12,462 nucleotides of DNA from Bacteroidota bacterium (GTDB lineage: Bacteria > Bacteroidota > Bacteroidia > Bacteroidales > UBA10428). Each line of letters opens with the position of its first letter. Positions within the stretch are counted from its first letter, which is position 1. The stretch spans positions 1-12,462 of the forward strand of contig JAGDMB010000038.1 in assembly GCA_017860375.1 (NCBI GenBank), written 5' to 3'. The notes under the pieces were generated by a model that ran no database searches, was not told where the DNA came from, and worked only from the letters and a program-made list of their open reading frames with translations. The translations under genes were made by a program, and so were the position numbers. Shown here in pieces: positions 6,194-12,462 of this stretch.

Positions 6194-8323
6194 ATGGAAA
6201 ACAGATATTACGATACCATAAGCAAGGAATTACAGGTGGCCGGCTGGCAGGTTAAAAACACCCTTAATCTGCTGGAGGATGGATCGACCATACCCTTTAT
6301 CAGCCGGTACCGGAAAGAAGCAACCGGAAGCCTGGATGAGCTTCAGATTGCCGCAATTAAGGACCTTCACCAGAAATACCACGATCTTGACAAACGCAGG
6401 GAAACCATTCTTCGGTCGGTGGAGGAACAGGGTATGCTCACACCCGAACTGAAGGAGAGCCTTGAACAGGCTTCTTCTATTACCGAACTGGAAGATCTTT
6501 ACCTGCCGTATAAACCGAAAAAAAGGACGCGGGCAACACTTGCGCGTGATAAAGGACTCGAGCCCCTGGCGCTGATCGTGATGAAACAACAGGAGAAGTT
6601 GATCATGCGGAAGGCGGAGGAATTCCTTTCGGATGAGGTAAAAAATGCGGAAGAAGCGCTGCAGGGTGCCCGCGATATCATTGCCGAATGGGTGAATGAA
6701 AACCAGGAGGCACGGAACATGCTCAGAAGCCATTTTTCAACGGGAGCCATACTCTATTCAAAAGTGTGCAAGGGAAAAGAACAGGAAGGAATGAAATACA
6801 GCGATTATTTTGATTACAGCGAGCCGCTCCGGCGATGTCCTTCTCATCGTTTGCTGGCCGTATTCAGGGGCGAAGAAGAAGGTTTCCTTAAGATGGCCAT
6901 CGAACCGGATGAAGAAAAAGCCCTTTCAGCCCTTTCCCGTATTTTCATCCGAGGTTCAGGGGAATCTTCAGAGCAGGTGGAGAGGGCGGTCAAAGACTCC
7001 TATAAAAGACTGCTCCTTCCCTCCATCGAAAATGAATTCAGGGCGCTTTCAAAAGAAAGGGCAGACGATGAAGCAATCCGTGTTTTTGCCGACAACCTGA
7101 AACAACTGTTGCTGTCGCCGCCTCTTGGCCAGCTGAGGGTCCTTGCCATTGATCCCGGATACCGTACAGGCTGCAAGGTTATTTGTCTCGATAATCAGGG
7201 AAACCTCCTGCACAATGAAACCATTTACCCTCATCCTCCTCAGAATGAAACCACTATTGCAGTTAAGAAAATTAATTCCCTGGTGAATTCTTATAAAATC
7301 GACGCCATCGCTATTGGCAACGGAACCGCCAGCCGTGAAACAGAACATGTCATTAAAAAGATCCATTTTGAACGCGAGGTGAAGGTATTTGTTGTCAGCG
7401 AAGCGGGTGCATCCGTTTATTCCGCCTCAAAAATTGCCCGTGAGGAATTTCCCCAGTATGATGTGACCGTGCGCGGTGCCATATCGATCGGACGCCGGTT
7501 AATGGATCCCCTGGCCGAGTTGGTGAAAATCGACCCGCAGGCAATCGGGGTGGGGCAGTACCAGCATGATGTGGATGCGGCTAAGCTGAAGAATAGCCTC
7601 GACCAGGTAGTGGAAAGCTGTGTGAACAAGGTGGGGGTGGAGGTGAATACCGCCAGCCGGCATTTATTGACCTATGTGTCGGGACTGGGGCCGCAGCTGG
7701 CAGGCAATATTGTGGATTACCGGGCGGAACATGGTCCGTTTCAATCGCGTGAGGAACTGAAAAAAGTACCCCGCATGGGATCAAAAGCTTTTGAACAGTC
7801 AGCCGGTTTTTTACGGGTGAGAAATGGCAAAAATCCTCTTGACGACAGTGCGGTGCATCCTGAAAGGTATCCGGTGGTTGAAAAAATAGCATCCGATCTG
7901 GGCGCCTCTGTAGATCAGTTGCTGAAAGAGGAGAAATTGCGGTCAACGATCGACTGTAAAAAATACATTTCGGATACGGTGGGCCTTCCAACCCTCCAGG
8001 ATATCATGGAAGAGCTGGCAAAACCCGGCAGAGATCCCCGGACAACCATTAAGATTTTCGAGTTTGCACCTGACCTGTATAAAATTGATGATGTCAAGCC
8101 TGGAATGGTCGTGCCGGGAATTGTGACCAACATAACCAATTTTGGCGTTTTTGTTGATATTGGCGTGAAGCAGGATGGACTGGTTCACATCTCCCAGATG
8201 GCAGACCGGTTTGTCAGCAATCCGTCCGAAATTGTCAAACTGCATCAGCATGTGAGGGTAAAAGTGCTTGAGGTGGATGCGGTGAGGAAACGGATACAAC
8301 TGACACTGAAGGTGAATAAATAA
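6194..8323 (+). CDS. tex: Tex-family RNA-binding protein (YqgF-like, HhH and S1 domains)
   Basis: 709 residues with the full Tex layout. The N-terminal helical region has the family motif STIPFISRYRKEATG (31-45) and LYLPYKPKKRTRA (102-114). A YqgF/RNase H-like domain (about 315-440) opens with LAIDPGYRTGCK (317-328). Helix-hairpin-helix segments (about 485-545) include GLGPQLAGNIV, followed by a conserved linker. A C-terminal S1 domain (about 635-707) carries NFGVFVDIGVKQDGLVHIS (649-667). Tex proteins bind RNA and affect transcription or RNA turnover, but no enzymatic activity is firmly established. It is somewhat shorter than E. coli Tex because it stops straight after S1. I chose ATG 6194 because the sequence from MENRYY matches a Tex start; the upstream in-frame TTG at 6140 lies at the edge of the repeat array and gives an unrelated lead. 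Confidence 0.95.
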   Translation: MENRYYDTISKELQVAGWQVKNTLNLLEDGSTIPFISRYRKEATGSLDELQIAAIKDLHQKYHDLDKRRETILRSVEEQGMLTPELKESLEQASSITELEDLYLPYKPKKRTRATLARDKGLEPLALIVMKQQEKLIMRKAEEFLSDEVKNAEEALQGARDIIAEWVNENQEARNMLRSHFSTGAILYSKVCKGKEQEGMKYSDYFDYSEPLRRCPSHRLLAVFRGEEEGFLKMAIEPDEEKALSALSRIFIRGSGESSEQVERAVKDSYKRLLLPSIENEFRALSKERADDEAIRVFADNLKQLLLSPPLGQLRVLAIDPGYRTGCKVICLDNQGNLLHNETIYPHPPQNETTIAVKKINSLVNSYKIDAIAIGNGTASRETEHVIKKIHFEREVKVFVVSEAGASVYSASKIAREEFPQYDVTVRGAISIGRRLMDPLAELVKIDPQAIGVGQYQHDVDAAKLKNSLDQVVESCVNKVGVEVNTASRHLLTYVSGLGPQLAGNIVDYRAEHGPFQSREELKKVPRMGSKAFEQSAGFLRVRNGKNPLDDSAVHPERYPVVEKIASDLGASVDQLLKEEKLRSTIDCKKYISDTVGLPTLQDIMEELAKPGRDPRTTIKIFEFAPDLYKIDDVKPGMVVPGIVTNITNFGVFVDIGVKQDGLVHISQMADRFVSNPSEIVKLHQHVRVKVLEVDAVRKRIQLTLKVNK

Positions 8324-8357
8324 TGGAATCATCAGGCAAATGGTTGCATTGAATTGC

Positions 8358-8365
8358 TAATTTTG
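8358..8365 (+). promoter_or_regulatory. possible -7 promoter box for the secreted T9SS protein
   Basis: TAATTTTG is an exact TAnnTTTG match, 50 bases before the TTG start at 8416. No -33 TTTG is seen at the normal distance. The leader also holds AAAGGGAA (8401-8410 region), a purine-rich stretch about 6-9 bases before the start that would serve as a ribosome binding site. Confidence 0.4.
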
Positions 8366-8415
8366 GGGACACAATTTTTGTTGCCAACCGCGTTTATTAT
8401 AAAAGGGAAAATAAA

Positions 8416-9927
8416 TTGAAACCGGTAAAGAGAACCTGTTTTCTTACTGCATTATGGTTGCTCGTGGGTACCACGGCAGCCGTATTCAGTCAGCTGCCTG
8501 AAAAACCTCATTTGATAAGGGTTACGGTTGATCCTGAAACCGGTCATGATTGGGTCTTTTGGAATCCCAGCCCGTCTTCCAATGTCCATCAATACGCTAT
8601 CGCTAAGGCCGTAAGGCCGAATCCCCTGGAGCCCGAAGCATATGAAGAGGTAGACCGGGTCTCTTCATCGGCAACGTCGGCTGAAATCCCAAACACTGCA
8701 TCGGGTTCGGAGTCAGTGGGTTATACGGTTTGGGCGGTTGATACGGTAACCGACAATCCTTCCTTATTCGATAACCCTGACAGCACGATCTTTCTGAGTG
8801 CCGTCTTTGATTCCTGCCAGTCTTCCATTACCCTCTCCTGGAATGATTATAACACCTGGCGGGGCAGCATCCAAAATTATACCGTGTACCAGCGGATAGG
8901 TACCGGCCTTTACAATGCTCTTGCAATACTGCCGGAAGGGGTGACTACCTGGACCCTTCAACCGGTTAATGAAAACATGACGTACTCTCTTTTTGTGGAA
9001 GTCACAGCAAACCATGAAAACTCTGTTTTGCAGTCCACCTCCAACAGGGTTAACCTGTCCACTGATATGTCGATGATACCTGACTCCATAAATGCAGACT
9101 ATGCCACCCTGGGCGAAAACAACTCCATTGATCTCTCCTTTACCATTGATCCCGGTTCAGAACTGCAGCGTTACAAGCTGCTGCGTTCTGCCTCACCCGA
9201 TGGTCCCCGCGATACGGTTGCTGTTTTTACTACCTCCCAAAAGACGATCCGGTATCAGGATGCGGTATCCTTTACTTCGGGGATTTATTACTACCGGCTG
9301 ATTGCCCTCAATAACTGCGGAAAGGAAACCGTCATCTCCAATCCGGCGTGCAATGTGCTCCTGGGCGGACAAAATGAACAACTGACGATCGCATTGGATT
9401 GGAATGATTACTTCAGCTGGAACGGAGGCGTTGATCATTACATGGTTTACCGCACAACGGGTGAGGGTGGACTTCCTGCAGAGGAAATGAATGTCGGGAT
9501 GGATACTTTTTTCAATGACGATTTTTCATCCCGGGTCAACTACAGCGATCCGCAAAGCACAAGGGTTTGTTATCAGGTTGAAGCCTATGAAGCATCCGAT
9601 GCGGGCAGGACGCAGAATATCAGCCGATCCAATTCTTTATGCTTTGCCCTTGATCCGGATGTCCGGATGCCCAATGCCTTTATTCCGAACAGTCACGACG
9701 GCGTCAATGATACCTTTGGCCCTCTCTTCTCCTTTGTTCCCGAACGGTATACACTGACGATATACAACCGCGCCGGGCTTAAAATATGGGAAGGGGCAGA
9801 ACCCTGGGACGGAATGGTGAAAGGGAAACCGGTACACGAGGAGGTGTATGTGTATCATCTCAAAGTGTTCAATTATGAAGGTGCCGACCGGGTGCTGACA
9901 GGACAGGTGACCGTGGTTTACCGTTAA
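8416..9927 (+). CDS. secreted fibronectin-III-like protein with T9SS type-B (gliding motility) C-terminal domain
   Basis: 503 residues. The N-terminus is a signal peptide: basic start (MKPVKR), hydrophobic stretch 8-24, likely cleaved before or near Q26 in VFSQ. The middle (about 30-410) looks like several beta-sandwich fibronectin-III-type modules. Two modules share a motif: LSWNDYNTWRGSIQNYTVYQ (140-159) and LDWNDYFSWNGGVDHYMVYR (327-346). The C-terminus (about 416-503) is a CHU_C/gliding-motility-type sorting domain: PNAFIPNSHDGVNDTF (419-434), YTLTIYNRAGLKIWEG (445-460), PWDG (463-466), then the terminal TGQVTVVYR. This domain directs export by the type IX secretion system. The start is TTG: an upstream stop (8350-8352) and the lack of any in-frame ATG before the signal peptide leave no better choice, and a purine-rich ribosome site precedes it. 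No enzymatic domain is visible; an adhesive or cell-surface role is inference. Confidence 0.88.
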   Translation: MKPVKRTCFLTALWLLVGTTAAVFSQLPEKPHLIRVTVDPETGHDWVFWNPSPSSNVHQYAIAKAVRPNPLEPEAYEEVDRVSSSATSAEIPNTASGSESVGYTVWAVDTVTDNPSLFDNPDSTIFLSAVFDSCQSSITLSWNDYNTWRGSIQNYTVYQRIGTGLYNALAILPEGVTTWTLQPVNENMTYSLFVEVTANHENSVLQSTSNRVNLSTDMSMIPDSINADYATLGENNSIDLSFTIDPGSELQRYKLLRSASPDGPRDTVAVFTTSQKTIRYQDAVSFTSGIYYYRLIALNNCGKETVISNPACNVLLGGQNEQLTIALDWNDYFSWNGGVDHYMVYRTTGEGGLPAEEMNVGMDTFFNDDFSSRVNYSDPQSTRVCYQVEAYEASDAGRTQNISRSNSLCFALDPDVRMPNAFIPNSHDGVNDTFGPLFSFVPERYTLTIYNRAGLKIWEGAEPWDGMVKGKPVHEEVYVYHLKVFNYEGADRVLTGQVTVVYR

Positions 9928-9968
9928 TTTTTCCTCGTTTTCCCCATAGGTTCAGCCCTAAAAATCCT

Positions 9969-9976
9969 TACCTTTG
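9969..9976 (+). promoter_or_regulatory. -7 promoter box (TAnnTTTG) for rel
   Basis: TACCTTTG matches the Bacteroidetes -7 consensus exactly and ends 26 bases before the first rel ATG. No clear -33 TTTG is visible. It lies 41 bases after the stop of the T9SS protein gene, so rel probably has its own promoter. Confidence 0.5.
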
Positions 9977-10002
9977 TATTTGCAAACATCCGACCGCATG
10001 GT

Positions 10003-12252
10003 ATGCGTATGAGTTCCATCATGACAGAGGAAGAAATAAAAATCAGGCAGGAATTGAACAACCTGCTGGCAAATTGTGCCCGCTGTTATAAAAAGGGAGA
10101 CAAGGCACTCATCCGGAAGGCATTCAGGATAGCCTATGATGCCCATAAGGAAACCCGCAGAAAATCAGGGGATCCTTATATTATGCATCCCCTGGCGGTT
10201 GCCCGTATCGTCAGTGAGGAGATGGGACTGGGTGTGACCTCCATGGTATCTTCTTTACTGCATGATATTGTGGAAGATACAGATTACACGGTCGAGGACA
10301 TTGGGAACCATTTCGGGCCAAAAATTGCCTCCATCGTGGACGGGCTGACCAAAATTTCCGGTGTTTTTGACAAAAACTCATCCTTCCAGGCTGAGAATTT
10401 CAGGAAGATGCTGCTCACACTCTCGGACGATGTGCGGGTTATCCTAATAAAACTGGCCGACCGGTTGCACAACATGCGTACGCTTGATTCCCTGCCTCTC
10501 GATAAGCAGCTGAAGATCTCGGCGGAAACCCTTTACCTTTACGCCCCCCTTGCACACCGTATGGGATTTTATGCCATAAAGACCGAGCTTGAGGACCTCA
10601 GCCTGAAGTACCGCTATCCAAAAATTTACCAGGAGCTGTCCAATAACATAAAACTCAAAGCAAAGAGCCATCAGCAATTCATTGAAGAGTTTTCGGCCCC
10701 GATACGTGAACAACTTGATAAAAACAATATCACGCATGAAATAAGCGGGCGGTATAAATCCATCTATTCGATCTGGCACAAAATGCAATCGAAAAACGTG
10801 CCTTTCGAGGAAGTCTATGACCTTATGGCCATCCGCATTGTATTTGATCCCTTACTGGATTTACCGGAGAAAACCCAGTGCTGGAATATCTATTCGATGA
10901 TCACGGATATTTACATGCCAAAACCCGAAAGGATAAGGGACTGGGTGAGCACACCAAAGGCCAACGGGTATGAAGCCCTTCATGCCACCGTCATGGGACC
11001 CAAGGGAAACTGGGTAGAGATACAGATCCGGTCACGGAGGATGGATGAAATTGCGGAACATGGATTTGCCGCACACTGGAAGTACAAAACCGAATCCTCT
11101 CACGAAAGTGAACTCGACAAATGGATCAAACGGATACGGGAAATGCTTGAGAGTCCGAATTACGATGCGCTGGAATTTCTGGATGATTTCAAGCTGAACC
11201 TTTTTGCATCCGAAATTTTTATTTTCACACCCAAGGGGGAAATAAAGACAATGCCAGTCAACTCCACCGTACTGGATTTTGCCTATGAGATTCACACCAA
11301 CATCGGACATACGGCCATCGGGGCAAAAGTCAACCATAAGCTGGTCCCGCTCAACCATATCCTGAAAAGCGGCGATCAGGTAGAAATCATCACTTCCGAT
11401 ACCTTTCATCCGCATCGCGACTGGCTGAATATTGCGATAACGGCCAAGGCAAAAGGCGCCATTAAAGCCTTGCTGAAATCGGATACAAAAAACCGTATCG
11501 AAAAAGGGAAAAAGATTTTGGAGGAGAAACTGCTGGAGATCAAGCTCAGGCCAAGCGCCAGGGTGATGCGCAAGCTTTTGCCTGCCTATGAAGCAGCCAA
11601 TAAAGATGAACTCTACAGCAAGATCGGAACCGGAATTATCCAGCTGGAAAACCTGCACGAGATCCTGAAAAAAAATACCATCAGCAAATGGGTCAATTAC
11701 TGGAGTCTTCAGTTGGGAAAGACCACCGACAAAACCAGAAAATCGTCTGAAACAGGCAATCCATCTCAGAAACAGGGCGTCAAGACCCCTATGTTACTGA
11801 CCGAAAACATCGATAAAACTGCACCCGATTACGTCCTTGCCAAATGCTGCAGTCCCATCCCCGGCGATAATGTGGTAGGATTTTTACAGGAAAAACCGGA
11901 TGAAAAAACCATCATTCATCAGTCGAAATGCCCTGAAGCTATTAAATTGCTTTCCAGTCACAGCGAGCGTTTCGTACCGGTCAAATGGACCACGCACAGG
12001 CTTCTGTCCTTCCTGGTGAAGATAAAGATCGACGGCATTGACCGTTTTGGTATTTTTCATGATATGACCACGGTGATTACCGAAGAGCTGAATGCAAACA
12101 TCCGCGGAATCAATCTGACAAGCCATGATGGCATCTGGGAAGCCTCCATGGAATTGTACGTGCACGATACCAAGGATGTCAACAACCTGATCATGGGACT
12201 TAGCCGCATTAAGGGAGTGGAAAATGTGGAACGGGCGGAGCTGGTTCAATAG
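10003..12252 (+). CDS. rel: bifunctional (p)ppGpp synthetase/hydrolase, RelA/SpoT family
   Basis: 749 residues with the full long-RSH layout; it makes and degrades the stringent-response alarmone (p)ppGpp. The HD hydrolase domain (about 40-200) keeps its metal ligands: H62 in MHPLAVA, HDIVED (87-92) and LADRLHNMRT (151-160), so hydrolysis should be functional. The synthetase domain (about 240-365) has RIRDWVSTPKANGYEALH (310-327) and EIQIRS (339-344). The RxKD-type motif is RIRD, which keeps the basic charge seen in bifunctional enzymes. A TGS domain follows (about 403-465, from EIFIFTPKGE), then a helical region. A zinc-finger-like segment has AKCCSPIPGDNVVGF (613-627) and HQSKC (639-643), and an ACT/RRM domain ends the protein (about 668-748). 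The start is ambiguous: in-frame ATGs at 10003, 10009 and 10021. Confidence 0.95.
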   Translation: MRMSSIMTEEEIKIRQELNNLLANCARCYKKGDKALIRKAFRIAYDAHKETRRKSGDPYIMHPLAVARIVSEEMGLGVTSMVSSLLHDIVEDTDYTVEDIGNHFGPKIASIVDGLTKISGVFDKNSSFQAENFRKMLLTLSDDVRVILIKLADRLHNMRTLDSLPLDKQLKISAETLYLYAPLAHRMGFYAIKTELEDLSLKYRYPKIYQELSNNIKLKAKSHQQFIEEFSAPIREQLDKNNITHEISGRYKSIYSIWHKMQSKNVPFEEVYDLMAIRIVFDPLLDLPEKTQCWNIYSMITDIYMPKPERIRDWVSTPKANGYEALHATVMGPKGNWVEIQIRSRRMDEIAEHGFAAHWKYKTESSHESELDKWIKRIREMLESPNYDALEFLDDFKLNLFASEIFIFTPKGEIKTMPVNSTVLDFAYEIHTNIGHTAIGAKVNHKLVPLNHILKSGDQVEIITSDTFHPHRDWLNIAITAKAKGAIKALLKSDTKNRIEKGKKILEEKLLEIKLRPSARVMRKLLPAYEAANKDELYSKIGTGIIQLENLHEILKKNTISKWVNYWSLQLGKTTDKTRKSSETGNPSQKQGVKTPMLLTENIDKTAPDYVLAKCCSPIPGDNVVGFLQEKPDEKTIIHQSKCPEAIKLLSSHSERFVPVKWTTHRLLSFLVKIKIDGIDRFGIFHDMTTVITEELNANIRGINLTSHDGIWEASMELYVHDTKDVNNLIMGLSRIKGVENVERAELVQ

Positions 12253-12253
12253 G

Positions 12254-12340
12254 GATAATCTGTTAATCTGTAAACCCCTTAATCTGTAAACCTGTTAATC
12301 TGTTATTTTGATAATCTTTTAATCTTTCAACCTGTTTTCC
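12254..12340 (+). repeat. 8-bp tandem repeat array, unit TGTTAATC
   Basis: About eleven consecutive 8-base steps fit without slippage after a first GATAATC: TGTTAATC, TGTAAACC, CCTTAATC, TGTAAACC, TGTTAATC, TGTTATTT, TGATAATC, TTTTAATC, TTTCAACC, TGTTTTCC. The best copies are TGTTAATC at 12261-12268 and 12293-12300. The unit is the reverse complement of GATTAACA at 6113-6136, and 15 bases (12257-12271) match 6126-6140 perfectly in inverted orientation. It fills the space between the convergent ends of rel and the next gene and covers that gene's stop codon. Confidence 0.75.
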
Positions 12341-12462
12341 TTCCCTCTTGTTTCCCTTCGCCGGTCTGCTGTCCCTCAACATCAGTTTCAACAATGGTTT
12401 CAGTTGCTTCCTCTTCTTCCTCCTCCCATACATGTTTAGGAATGACCGGGCCTTCGTTGCGG
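12327..12462 (-). CDS. C-terminal end of an unidentified protein with an acidic tail (partial)
   Basis: The minus strand is open from the right edge to a TGA at 12329-12327, giving 44 residues. They start RNEGPVIPKHVWEEEEEE and end in a low-complexity tail rich in E, T, G and Q, closing with GRKTG. The segment IPKHVW just before the run of six glutamates may be the end of the folded domain. There is not enough sequence to name the protein. It converges on rel with 74 bases between the stops. The final codons (12327-12340) lie inside the 8-bp repeat array, so the last residues may be repeat-derived. A chance open frame is possible at this length, but the acidic tail composition looks like a real C-terminus. 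Confidence 0.55.
   Translation of the reverse strand, partial: RNEGPVIPKHVWEEEEEEATETIVETDVEGQQTGEGKQEGRKTG

Noticed and set aside
6164..6196. TTG...TATTTTTA promoter directly before tex
   Set aside because: The -7-like box overlaps the tex ATG, so transcription would start inside the gene.

Overview
The window looks like a chromosomal housekeeping segment from a member of the Bacteroidota, probably Bacteroidales-like. Four observations support this: a type IX secretion (T9SS) type-B C-terminal sorting domain, a DUF5063–exonuclease–RlmI-type gene trio that I recall from Bacteroides-type genomes, weak Shine-Dalgarno sites, and several exact matches to the Bacteroidetes -7 promoter box TAnnTTTG. 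The placement below phylum is inference. Base composition is balanced and I see no phage, IS, CRISPR or tRNA sequence.

Layout: the 5' end of guaB (IMP dehydrogenase) runs leftward out of the window. Diverging from it is a RecQ-family helicase with an unusual domain order. After a gap holding degenerate 7-bp repeats and small inverted repeats comes a tight three-gene set: a DUF5063 protein, an overlapping DEDDy 3'-5' exonuclease, and an RlmI-type 23S rRNA methyltransferase. A soluble PAS-histidine kinase follows with its own -7 box and no response regulator beside it. Next are an 8-bp tandem repeat array, tex (S1-domain RNA-binding protein), a secreted fibronectin-III-like protein with a T9SS sorting domain and a TTG start, and a long bifunctional (p)ppGpp synthetase/hydrolase (rel). 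The window closes with a second 8-bp array, of the same unit in the opposite orientation, lying between the convergent ends of rel and a partial gene with an acidic tail.

Several genes concern nucleotides and RNA (guaB, rel, rlmI, tex, the exonuclease), but only the DUF5063–exonuclease–rlmI trio looks like an operon. The others have separate upstream regions. No gap between genes exceeds 300 bases.

I see no clear novel defence or mobile system. The best leads are the paired, oppositely oriented 8-bp repeat arrays, the uncharacterised DUF5063 protein fused by overlap to an exonuclease gene, and the RecQ with roughly 170 extra residues between its helicase core and its zinc module.
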